Source: Cavenderia fasciculata
Taxonomy: Eukaryota > Evosea > Eumycetozoa > Acytosteliales > Cavenderiaceae
Length of the DNA stretch: 64,000 bases
Assembly: GCF_000203815.1 (NCBI RefSeq)
Contig: NW_004457734.1
Coordinates: 1,061,233-1,125,232, forward strand
Direction: 5' to 3'
In this document: positions 54,869 through 64,000 of the stretch, piece after piece
Layout of the letters: every line of letters begins with the position of its first letter
Numbering within the stretch: the stretch's first letter is position 1
Made by a program: the position numbers and the translations under genes
The notes under the pieces: model-generated
Databases searched by the model: none
The model's input: only the letters and a program-made list of their open reading frames with translations
Told to the model about the DNA's origin: nothing

Positions 54869-55597
54869 TTAAGATGAATAAGAGGTAGTGGCTACACTAG
54901 CAGAAGAAAATGGCTTGACTTCAGTCGATGACGATGAATAGGAGGTGTTGGATGACACTCTTGAAACGCCGTTTGGTGATCCAACGTTGGATCCAGTAGT
55001 GGAATACAATGACGTTCCACTTGAAACTCTCTTGAAAAATGGACTAAAATTGGTAGTACTGCTAGAATAACTGTTTCCAGATTGACTCTTTGTTGAAAAT
55101 GGTATAACTGGTGTTACTTGTTCCTGTTGTTCTTCTTTTATAACTTGAGCTGGTACTATTGGTACTACTACGACTGCAACTGGTTCTGGTTGTGGTTGTG
55201 GTTGTGGTTCTTCTTGTTGAATTATAATTTCTTCTTCTTTTACCTTTATAGTTTCAGTTTCTTTTTCTTCTTCTTCTTGATCAAAAGCAACTTGATCAAT
55301 AATAGATGATTGCTTTACAATTGAAACTGGTAAAAGTTCTACTACTACTGCTCTTTCTGGTTGTTGAATGATTTGATCTTCCTCTTGTTCTTCTTCTTGC
55401 TCTTGTTCGTCTTGTAATTCTTGACGACGAATTTGATAGATTGGAAGAGTACTCTTGTCTGGTTCGACTATACTATTATTTACATCAACCCATCCCGATT
55501 GAGTAATACCATTATTAACCATGACAAACTCGTCGTCTTCATGTTTGGTTGTATATTGGTTTTGGGTTGTATTATTTGATTTTCTAAAGAAATACAT
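54869..55597 (-). CDS. Acidic low-complexity protein with two LIR-like motifs, unknown
   Basis: A single exon of 242 residues from the ATG at 55597. The N-terminal 40 residues are the only non-repetitive part and contain DDEFVMV (23-27 core EFVMV) and SGWVDV (36-39 core WVDV), both fitting the W/F/Y-x-x-L/I/V ATG8-binding pattern after acidic or small residues. The middle is Glu/Gln/Val/Ile-rich and probably coiled coil or disordered. The C-terminal 80 residues are Ser/Thr/Asn-rich, with SPFFKR and several possible phosphosites. There is no signal peptide or membrane helix. I recognise no family. The frame is long and unbroken, with biased codons, so it is probably a real gene. Confidence 0.65.
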   Translation of the reverse strand: MYFFRKSNNTTQNQYTTKHEDDEFVMVNNGITQSGWVDVNNSIVEPDKSTLPIYQIRRQELQDEQEQEEEQEEDQIIQQPERAVVVELLPVSIVKQSSIIDQVAFDQEEEEKETETIKVKEEEIIIQQEEPQPQPQPEPVAVVVVPIVPAQVIKEEQQEQVTPVIPFSTKSQSGNSYSSSTTNFSPFFKRVSSGTSLYSTTGSNVGSPNGVSRVSSNTSYSSSSTEVKPFSSASVATTSYSS

Positions 55598-55877
55598 AAT
55601 ATAAAAGTGTAGAGATATGTATTTTATATATATATATATAAATATAAATATTATTTAATTGTTTGTTTGTTGTTGTTGTTGTTTAAAGAAAACACTTGAC
55701 TCGATCACATGCAAATTTAGACAATATATATTCGAGTAGAAAAAAAAACAATGCACCCAAAAATATTTTTTATTTTTTGAGGAAATTTGTGTGAACGTGA
55801 AGTTCCTCGTTTTGCAAAAAGGAAGATAGATATTCGTGTTTTTGGTACTATCATTAGAATCGATATCAATATTCTTT

Positions 55878-58533
55878 TTATTTCTTAAACAATGATAATT
55901 TTTTCATTAATTGATCCAATAATTGATTATTCTCATCAATATCTTTACCTTGATCAAATAGATTTTGTTGAATTTGAATTTGATGATCTTTTGGTAATTT
56001 AAATGATTGTGATGATAAAGATTCTTCTTTTTGTTTCGGTAAAGGTTGATATTTTTCAAACTATAAAAAATAAATAAATTAATACTTTTTTTATCTTTTC
56101 TTTTCTTTTTTTTCTATTTTCTTACATGAGATAATTTTTCTTTATAAATATTAATTTTATGAATCATTGATTTTAATTCATTTCTTAGATCAATTTCAGC
56201 ATTTGAAAGTGGTTTACCTTCATTTTCCACCATGGTAAGAGCATTTAATTGTTCATTTAACAATTCATGTTGTTTCCAATAAAATGACATTTGTTCTTTC
56301 AAGTTGGTTTGTTTTTTTCTAATTTCAATAATACTATTTTTTAAATTGATCAATGTATTTTTTTGATCATCTGTTATTCTTTCTAAACTTTTTAATCTAA
56401 ATAAATAATAGAAAAAGTAAAATTAATATTTCTTTTTTTTTGTTTTTTTTTCTATTTACCTAGATTTAATAAATTGTTCATTTTCAGCAAGAGTAACATG
56501 ACGATCAAAAATTTGTTGTCTAAAATTTGAAACAATTGAAAGAGTATCTTTCATTGAATTATCTTTTAAAATTACTTTTGGAATAAATGCCAATTCTTGA
56601 ACCAGTCCAACAAGTGGTTCCATTCCAATATACTCCAATTCATCACCATTATTATCGTTATTGTTTTTTTCATTTTCTTTAAATTTTGAAACTATACCAT
56701 CCAAATCAATTAAAATACTTCTAAGAGTATTTGGTAGAGCAATCAAATAATTACCCAGCTTTACATCATTTAAAATGATCAAACCAATAATAGGAGTTGG
56801 AATATTATCACTTGTAGTAGAACCATGAATGATTGTAGTCAAACTAGTTTCATCCAATTCCTCTTCAATCGAGGTCTCTTGTAAACCATTGATTTTTTTG
56901 TATAGTTGTGGTAACCATGTAAATTGTGCACAATGTACTCCATTATTATGATAGAAATAGGCAGAATTGGTTAATGAATCCATCAATACCGATGGATTTG
57001 AAAATGATAAATAATTTGATGAAATATTATCTTGAAATACCATTTCTTTAAATTCTAATTTTTCATATTCAATTAATTCATTCTAAAAAAAGGAAAATTT
57101 AAAATTAATTAATATAATTGTTTATATCTTTTTTTTCTATTTTCCATTTTACCTTTAAATTTAAATTTTTTACATTAAAATTTTTAAAATGAGGAAAATT
57201 ATCTTGACAAGAGATTGTAACGATTGAAGTTGAATTTGAAAGTACCAAAACAATTGAAAATGGAATTAATCTATTTTCATTTTGGTCAACAACCTCTTTT
57301 TCAATATTTGGAGCAATAGAGGAAATAGTGGTAATTTGTTTTTTTTGATTTGAATAAAAGATTGGACCTTGAATGATTGGAGTAAAAGATCTTTTATCAG
57401 ATATTGTCAATTTGATCCATTTTCTATTTTCAATTTCATAAACTGAATTATTAAGAGTCAATGAGAGGATCCATTGAAATAGAGTTTCATAATAATTGGC
57501 CAATCCCTCTTGTTTATAGGATTCTTGTTTTTGTTTCAATATACGACTTTGTAATCTTTTTATAAAATCACAATCTACCAAACAATTATTTGGTATAATT
57601 GGACATAATAGATAGACATTACAATCATCTGCCACCAAATATATTGAAAATCTTGTCCAATCATTAATCAATGGTCCAAAACAAAATGATTTAAAAATTG
57701 GATTTGCTTGTTCCATTGAATATTCCTTTCCAATTGAATTATGTATTTCTAAATGTCCAAGATTAAATGATTGTTCTTCTTCATAAATTTTTGTTGTTAT
57801 ATTATATATTCTTAAAAAGAAAAAGATTAATATTGATAATTATAATTTTTGTTTTCCATTTCTCTCTCATACTTTAAATAATTATTTGAAAATAAGATAA
57901 TAATATGAATATTACTAAGTGGATGCCAATCAATATGATTAATGATTGTATCAAGTTCAGTAATTGGTTGAAGTGAACTATCAACACGTAAAACAGCTTG
58001 AATAGGTTGATATTCAAATGTTTTAATATCTGGTTGTTGTGATTGTAATTGTTCAAAATATAAACTTCTAAATGTTGGATTTAAATCTATTATCGTCCAT
58101 TTAAAAGTACCACAAACCATTAAATATCTTGCATTTTCATTTAATTGTATTTTATAAACATCATAATCAATATTTGTTTTAATTTCCTAAAAATGACGAA
58201 TAAGAAATGAAAATGAAATGATTAGATAAATGAATCATATCTTATCTTTTTTGTTTGTTTTATATTTACTTGATATTTTATAGAATAAACTCCTTGATTA
58301 AAATCATTTTCAATTCTAATTACATAAAGTTGTTTAATGTATGGATTAAAGTAATAGATTTCATGATATTGATTACTAATGCTTAATAGATTCTTTGATT
58401 TAAATTGAAAGTGTTCATCATCTATAGTTGCATGATGTTTGTTATTACTACTATTACTATTATTCTTCTTTAAACCTTTTGAAAAGATTGGATGAGATGA
58501 TAATAATGATATAATCTCTCTTAATTCAATCAT
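55878..58533 (-). CDS. nup88: Nucleoporin Nup88
   Basis: Exons 58270-58533, 57873-58186, 57153-57810, 56460-57082, 56126-56396 and 55878-56060 give 770 residues, close to human Nup88 (741). Nup88 sits on the cytoplasmic face of the pore with Nup214 and takes part in CRM1-dependent export. The N-terminal 500 residues are beta-propeller-like: INHIDWHPLSNIHIIILFSNNYLKIYNI, FCFGPLINDWTRFSIYLVADDCNVYLLCPIIP (the Nup88 hallmark region, given here only in parts), and LANYYETLFQWI. The C-terminus (from about residue 590) is a coiled coil with ERITDDQKNTLINLK and LNEQLNALTM. Family placement rests on the VADDCNVYLLCPIIP block and architecture. It is adjacent to a tail-anchored protein gene on the same strand. 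Confidence 0.87.
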
Positions 58534-58672
58534 TCTCTCTTAAAAAGTCTCTCTCTCGAACAAATACAAAAAAAAGAAGATAGATGAAAGTTGAAGATCT
58601 TCGTCTCTTCATCATTAAGTCTTCTTGGTTTTTGAAATTTTGGTTTTTTTTTTTTATTAAATATTTTTTAGT

Positions 58673-59821
58673 TTAGACAAAGAAAATGATTAATGATACA
58701 CCAACAAGAATTAGAAAAGAGATTAAACATAGGATGATTGGGAATGGGTCTAGTTTAGGTCTTTCAGGTTCTAATTCTGGTTCTGCACCGTTGGCACCTA
58801 CTTCGGGCAAGATGTTAATGTCGACCATGGGTACATTCTCTTGATCGACTTCGTCATCTACACGATTGATGTTTCTTGTTGGTATGGCTGTAATGACTCG
58901 AGGTAAACTAGTCATTGGTGTTGGTTCAGGTTCAATCGATCTGTTAAACATTGGATTACCTCCCATTCCAAAACCACCATATCTATCATCATTCACTGGT
59001 CTAATGTATGGTAACTCTGAAACTGATGAATTAAAAGTTGTACCATCTTCATGATTATCTTTGTTATTATTAACACTCTTGTTATATGGTTTTAAAGTTG
59101 GACTATAGGTTATATTATTAAATGGTGATGGTTGAACTCTATTTAAAAAGTTGTTTGAATTGATAGTTGGTGATGATTTATAATCAATATCTGATGGTTT
59201 ATCAAGTGAAATTGGATCAAATCTATCATCTCTTAGGTTAAAGTTATTATTATTAAGATTATTATTATTATTATTAATATTATTATTATTATTATTATTA
59301 TTATTTAGATTATTATTATTATTTGTTGTAGTTGGAGAAGATTTAAATTCATTTTTTTCCAAACCAAGAGGTAAAGTAATTCTTTCATTGACAGGTGTTT
59401 CTTTAAATTCTATTGTTTTTAAATCATCTTCATCTTCTTCTCCTTCGATTTCTGGACCACGTTGATCTGAGAGTATTAATGAATCATCGATACTAATATC
59501 CAAATCTTTGGCAAGTGAAACTGCTGGTGCATTTGAGTGGTCATCCGACTTTTTGTTATTCTTTTTTTCAGCATCATATAACTTGTTTTCTAGATTATTG
59601 GCATGACTTGCAATTCCTTGGTCACTTACCATTTCAACAGTTGAGAATGGGTTGTTGTCAGAAGAGGAAGAGGGTGAAGTTGCCAAATTTCTTTTCAATA
59701 ATGTTGCTTCTACTTGTTCTTCTATATGATCCTTTTCATTTACCAATTCTTCTCTTTCCTTGTCTACAACAACAACATTTACGTTGCTGTTATTTTCCGT
59801 TACTACTTCTTCGTTGGACAT
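58673..59821 (-). CDS. Asn-rich tail-anchored membrane protein, unknown
   Basis: A single exon of 382 residues from the ATG at 59821. There is no signal peptide. The body is hydrophilic, with an N-terminal Glu/Val-rich segment, a long Asn tract (around 59230-59330) and a Pro-rich linker. The last 25 residues are one hydrophobic helix (FPIILCLISFLILVGVSLIIFFV) with no following tail, the mark of a C-terminal tail anchor. It probably faces the cytosol from the ER, mitochondrial outer membrane or nuclear envelope. I recognise no family, and the low complexity limits comparison. Confidence 0.7.
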   Translation of the reverse strand: MSNEEVVTENNSNVNVVVVDKEREELVNEKDHIEEQVEATLLKRNLATSPSSSSDNNPFSTVEMVSDQGIASHANNLENKLYDAEKKNNKKSDDHSNAPAVSLAKDLDISIDDSLILSDQRGPEIEGEEDEDDLKTIEFKETPVNERITLPLGLEKNEFKSSPTTTNNNNNLNNNNNNNNNINNNNNNLNNNNFNLRDDRFDPISLDKPSDIDYKSSPTINSNNFLNRVQPSPFNNITYSPTLKPYNKSVNNNKDNHEDGTTFNSSVSELPYIRPVNDDRYGGFGMGGNPMFNRSIEPEPTPMTSLPRVITAIPTRNINRVDDEVDQENVPMVDINILPEVGANGAEPELEPERPKLDPFPIILCLISFLILVGVSLIIFFV

Positions 59822-60389
59822 TATTTAACTAATAATATATAGTTCTTTGGTTTTTTTTTTATAATAAATAAATAAATAAATAAATACTAGAGGGAGGGAA
59901 GGTATGGAAATTAAAATAATTTATTATTAATATCAATTATTTTCATTCATTTAATTATTTGATAAGATAATCAAAGTTTGCTGAGCAAACTATAGAATAT
60001 TATTATTATTATTATTTATTAAGTTGTTGTTGTTTGTGGTTAATATTTACACTTTTTATATGTTTTCTCTCTCTCTCTTTCGAGTACTACTACTATGTGT
60101 TTTATGTTTTTTAAAAGAAGTAGTAAAAGACATTCATTCATTCATTCATTGTGTGTAATGGGTTTTTAGATCTACAATTCTAAAGATCGTTGACGAAATA
60201 TAGAATTCTCCCATTTTGGAAACCAAACCGAACTTTCAATTTTTTCAAAAGGTAGGTAGTGTAGGGAAAATAAATAAAGACAAGTTTTAAAAAACATTTC
60301 TAAAATGGGTGGAGAGTGAGTAAAAAAACAAAATTATATTTTACTTTTTATTTTCATGGGGGTGGATGACCATGACATGACTAGTCGTA
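59822..60389. other. Intergenic region with tetranucleotide repeats
   Basis: About 570 bases. It holds AAAT repeats at about 59862-59885, a short ATT run near 60000-60017 and CATT repeats at about 60132-60152, plus the 3' flank of the next gene. There is no gene or mobile element that I can support. Confidence 0.6.
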
Positions 60390-61605
60390 TTAATCGTTCA
60401 AATCCAAACTAGATATTTTCTTTGGTAATCTTTTTTGACTAAGTTCTTCCAAGTGTTCAAATTTACACATTGTAATTGTTGGTTTTGAAAAATTAATATT
60501 AATATTTTCATTATTATTATTATTAATATTATTATTGGTTGTCTGATTATTAATATTTGTTTGATTTGTTTGATTAATTAATCTAGTTGAAGTAGTAACA
60601 GTAGTTGCTGGAGGAATTAATTTTTTGTTTTGATCCAATTTATGAATAACCAATAAAATGATATAAAAAATTAAAGAGAATACCAAACTTTTGGCAAATT
60701 GATTCCAAATTGCAATCATTATAAAATAAATTCGATCTGTCAATTGGATTCCAACAGTCGATTGTTGTTCAATTTTGATATCATTGACCAAAATATTAAT
60801 ATCAATTTGAATATTTGGATAAATGATTAATAATATTTTCAATACTATTAATAAACCAAATACCAAGGATTGTGTTGATATTGATGCTTTTGGTTTCTTT
60901 AAAATATATTGATATTTTGATATTTGATATCTATATCTATAAAATATTGAAACCATCTTTACCAAAACCATTAATATTAAACAATTAATTTCAATCATTG
61001 AATATTCAAAATTTAATATTTGATTATCAATTAAATAATAAATGATTGATGTACTTTTATATTCGTCAACTAAATTGAAACAAAAAAAAGGTAAGTAAAA
61101 TGATAAGTTTCTCTTTTTTTTTTTGTTTTCTTACATTTAAATAAAGATTCAATTATAAAAGTTAATAATATTAAATAAATTAAAATATTTCCAAATTTAA
61201 CAACCTAAAATTAAAATAGAAAAAGAAAAAGAAGAGTTAATACTTGATATAGTTTATATATGTCTTTTTTGATTTCTTACAAATTGTAATTTTGGTAAAA
61301 ATTTGAATATAAAATAGATACTATTTTTAAAGATGTTCCTATGTTTTTGTTGTTGTTGTTGTTTAAAACTTTGTTGTTGACTATGTGATTTACTTAGATG
61401 AGTTGAAATGATATATCTATCAACTGCACCAATTTGTTGATTAACCAAATCTTGACATGTGACACAAAGATTAAATTCGCTTTCAACCTTTTGTTCATAT
61501 GCTTTAAATACTCTAGCATCATCTGTATGTGCAGGATTAAAATCTGATAATTGATTCATCTTTTTTTGTAATTTGAATTGACATTTTGTACATAATAAAT
61601 TGTTC

Positions 61606-61671
<66 letters not shown>

Positions 61672-62090
61672 GATTTAGTTGGTGATATCATATGATTATG
61701 ATTATTATTATTATTATTTAAATTTGATTCAGACAAGATAGTAACCATATCAATATTATAATCACCATCTTTATTGAATCCATTATATTGTGAGCAATGA
61801 GAGCATGTCCATCGATTGAGATGTAGATAAGGGATGCTATTGTAACAGTTACAGAAATGACACTTTGTATTGATTGATCTATAGGGGTCGTACCAATACA
61901 ACCATTTCTTGAATGATATCCATAGCAGTACGGCTATTACAATGTAAAAGAATAGAGGTGCTATCAAACCAATCAATGTCAACGTATCATAATGATAAAA
62001 GTGATAGACATTAAAAGGTTCGATGATATCATAAACCAATATTGTATAATAATAATTTAATATATCAATCATCATTGAGTATATCATCAT
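60390..62090 (-). CDS. Inner nuclear membrane protein Ima1/SAMP1/TMEM201 family
   Basis: Exons 61281-62090, 61135-61204 and 60390-61069 give 519 residues. After a first membrane helix (about residues 39-59) comes the Ima1 N-terminal zinc domain: CHFC (77-80), CSHC (96-99), then QYNGFNKDGDYN, and later LCTKC and LCVTCQ Cys pairs, together matching SAMP1/TMEM201 (QYNGF...GDYN is diagnostic). Between the two zinc halves lies a pure Asn run of about 21 codons from an ATT repeat (about 61608-61670). The C-terminal half has at least four hydrophobic segments and a terminal Lys/Leu-rich stretch. In animals and yeasts these proteins link heterochromatin or centrosomes to the nuclear envelope. Length is close to yeast Ima1. 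Confidence 0.9.
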
Positions 62091-62224
62091 CCCATCTATC
62101 TAATCTATCGAGATTGGTTAACTTGAAATTAGACAATGAAAATGCGATCTTTTTTTTTAGAGGAGAGGAGTCTTTCTTTGCTTGAAACTCTCAAATTTTT
62201 AATTTATTTAATATTTTTTTTTTT

Positions 62225-64000
62225 TTAGACTACATTTTTAAGAGATACATTATTATTATTTGTAAAGTTATTATTTGTATAGTCATTTTTCATCATTTTG
62301 TTATGATGATGACGACCAGTACAACATAAAGGTAATTGAAGGGATTTAAAGGCAAGTACCATGACCAAGATGACAATGATAACGAGTGCACCACATACAC
62401 CACCGATAATACCAATCTCGATCATTGCAATCTTTAATACATCATTGTTGGCAGTATCAAAGAGTCTTAATTGGTTTTGAACCCATTCTGGTGTTGGTAT
62501 GGGACCATCAACGTTGTCTTGACCATTGTTATCATCCTTTTTAGTGGTAAGAATGGCATCACCATTTTCAATCAATGTAACTGCATTTGAAATATCATCC
62601 TTTGTATATGATTGTTGTGGTTGCATTGGAGATGATTGGTAGGATACTGGTAATTTAAATGGAAGTTGTTTACCATTACCATCTTTTGGGAATGTTGTAT
62701 GATCTTGATCATCATAGACTTGAGTTTCATTCAAACTTGCAAGTTTTGAATCAGCAACAACAATATTCTTTTTTGGTGTCATTTCATTCTTTTTCTTTTC
62801 AACCACCGTTGTTGGAAACATTCTAAGATCAATTCTTCTTCTTTGATTATTAATTATATTAATTGGCTAAAAACATAAATAACAATATTAATATTTTTCT
62901 TTTTTCTTTTTTCTATTTTTTTTTTTCATCTTTGCTTACAATAGAAATAGATTTATAATTTTTACAAGTAAAAGTAACATTATAACTACCAACATCAAGC
63001 AATCTATAATAATCACCAAATAATTTTGAAGATTGAATGATATGATCATTATTTTCAATTTGAATACTAGCTTGAATTGGTTGACCATTGTTTGCATCGG
63101 TGATTTTACCATAGAAACCCATAGTCAATGGGATGTTGATAAAGTTTAACAAGGAATATTTGTTATCTTGCCAAAATTCTTCCAATTGATTTGGTGATGG
63201 TCCTTTTTCATTTGACAATTCAAGTGTAATTTCAAAATTATTTGAATAATCATAATTCCACTAAGAAACAAAAGAAAAAGAGTAAGTAAAAGATATTATG
63301 ATTTGTTTTGTTTTTTTTCATTTCTTACATCTTGCATTCCACCTTCCAAAGTATACCAAGAAGCACCATTTGTAACACCAGCAAAAAAGTCTTCACTATG
63401 AAACATTTTACCATGATTCATTGAATAGGTAAGAGCAATTCTTCTAAATGTAGTATCATCTGGAGTTGGAGTATAGATTCCAGAAAGCTCCAAAGATGGG
63501 AATCTACCTCTTGTAGAATCATATGGATAATTTGATACCAATGCTCCACCATGTAAATTGGCAGACAAAACAAAATTTCTTGAATTACTCCAATCCATTA
63601 TTGCCTTGGTTTCAGGTTGAACTTGTCCAAATCTTCTATTTGATCCTTCTTTTTCATTTGGGAAATTTCTATTTAAATCTAGAGAAAAAAATAGAGAAAG
63701 TTAATATTTTTGAATTCTTATCATTTGTTTGTTTTTTTTTTTAAAATCATACCAAAAGAATTTAAATTTCCTCTTTGACCTAATTCAAAACCATCAGGAT
63801 TCATTGAAGGAATGATTGAAATTTTAACATTATTCATTAAATAGGTAACAAAGGGGTCGATACCATAATTTGATACAAGATGATCAATGAAATAGATTAA
63901 CATTTCACGACCAACAATTTCATCTCCATGCATATTTCCAACCAATTTGACTTGTGGTTTTGGTTCCATTTGAAGTGGATTATTTGAAATATCAACGGCC
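62225..64000 (-). CDS. Membrane-anchored M14 zinc carboxypeptidase (CPD/CPM/CPE-like), 5' part beyond window
   Basis: Exons 63753-64000 (partial), 63329-63678, 62940-63260 and 62225-62866 remain open to the right edge, so the start, signal peptide and first part are outside. Zinc-binding HxxE occurs in [12 protein letters not shown], with the third His in [20 protein letters not shown] and GMQDWNYDYSN are diagnostic of the M14B (regulatory) subfamily. The catalytic Glu is in [10 protein letters not shown]. After the catalytic domain comes a transthyretin-like domain ([22 protein letters not shown]), then a hydrophilic linker, a single membrane helix ([21 protein letters not shown]) and a short cytosolic tail with His/Asn. 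It would trim C-terminal Lys/Arg outside the cell or in the secretory pathway. The length and order fit carboxypeptidase M/E-like proteins. Confidence 0.92.

Overview
The window is nuclear DNA of a dictyostelid social amoeba. The evidence is the AT-rich, U-rich intergenic DNA, short introns (about 50-100 nt, GTATGT or GTAAGT donors, T-rich acceptors), Asn, Gln, Thr and acidic homopolymers inside conserved proteins, FNIP repeats, a CBM49-type cellulose-binding protein, and non-LTR retrotransposons lying directly beside tRNA genes. I cannot name the species from sequence alone. Most CDS entries are spliced models built by hand from splice sites and frame.

Layout. 0-8.3 kb: a YedJ-like HD hydrolase, then two tandem 903-residue secreted/membrane paralogs with the same eight-exon architecture. 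8.7-18.8 kb: compact housekeeping genes (type II NADH dehydrogenase, DDX49-like and DDX20/Gemin3-like helicases, two small uncharacterised proteins, methionyl-tRNA formyltransferase, LZIC). 18.9-26.3 kb: a UBR-family E3 ligase without a visible UBR box, a tiny Cys-rich spliced gene, a Tra2-like RRM protein, and a divergent pair of secreted proteins (one unknown, one CBM49).

26.3-30.1 kb is the first repeat island: tRNA relics, a frameshifted LINE, an 86-bp array of tRNA-Arg 5' halves, an intact tRNA-Arg(TCG), and a LINE copy with the head-to-head structure expected from twin priming. 30.1-48.5 kb: urocanate hydratase, a large FNIP-kinase-FNIP gene, a bZIP regulator, the mRNA export receptor NXF1/Mex67, a syntaxin-6-type SNARE and Noc2. 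48.5-54.9 kb is the second repeat island: a LINE abutting tRNA-Glu(CTC), a 16-bp array matching its apparent target-site duplication, and an inverted, truncated second tRNA-Glu. 54.9-64 kb: an acidic low-complexity protein, Nup88, a tail-anchored protein, the inner-nuclear-membrane protein Ima1/SAMP1 and a membrane-anchored M14 carboxypeptidase that runs off the right edge.

The most unusual signals are the two tRNA islands (a fixed 35-bp gap between a TATAAATA box and the tRNA start in all three tRNA loci, A-box-only tRNA fragments in tandem, and two LINE insertions immediately 3' of the two intact tRNAs) and the tandem ectodomain pair, in which the distal exons have diverged while the membrane-proximal exons are nearly identical. 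No CRISPR array, prokaryotic operon or rRNA is present.
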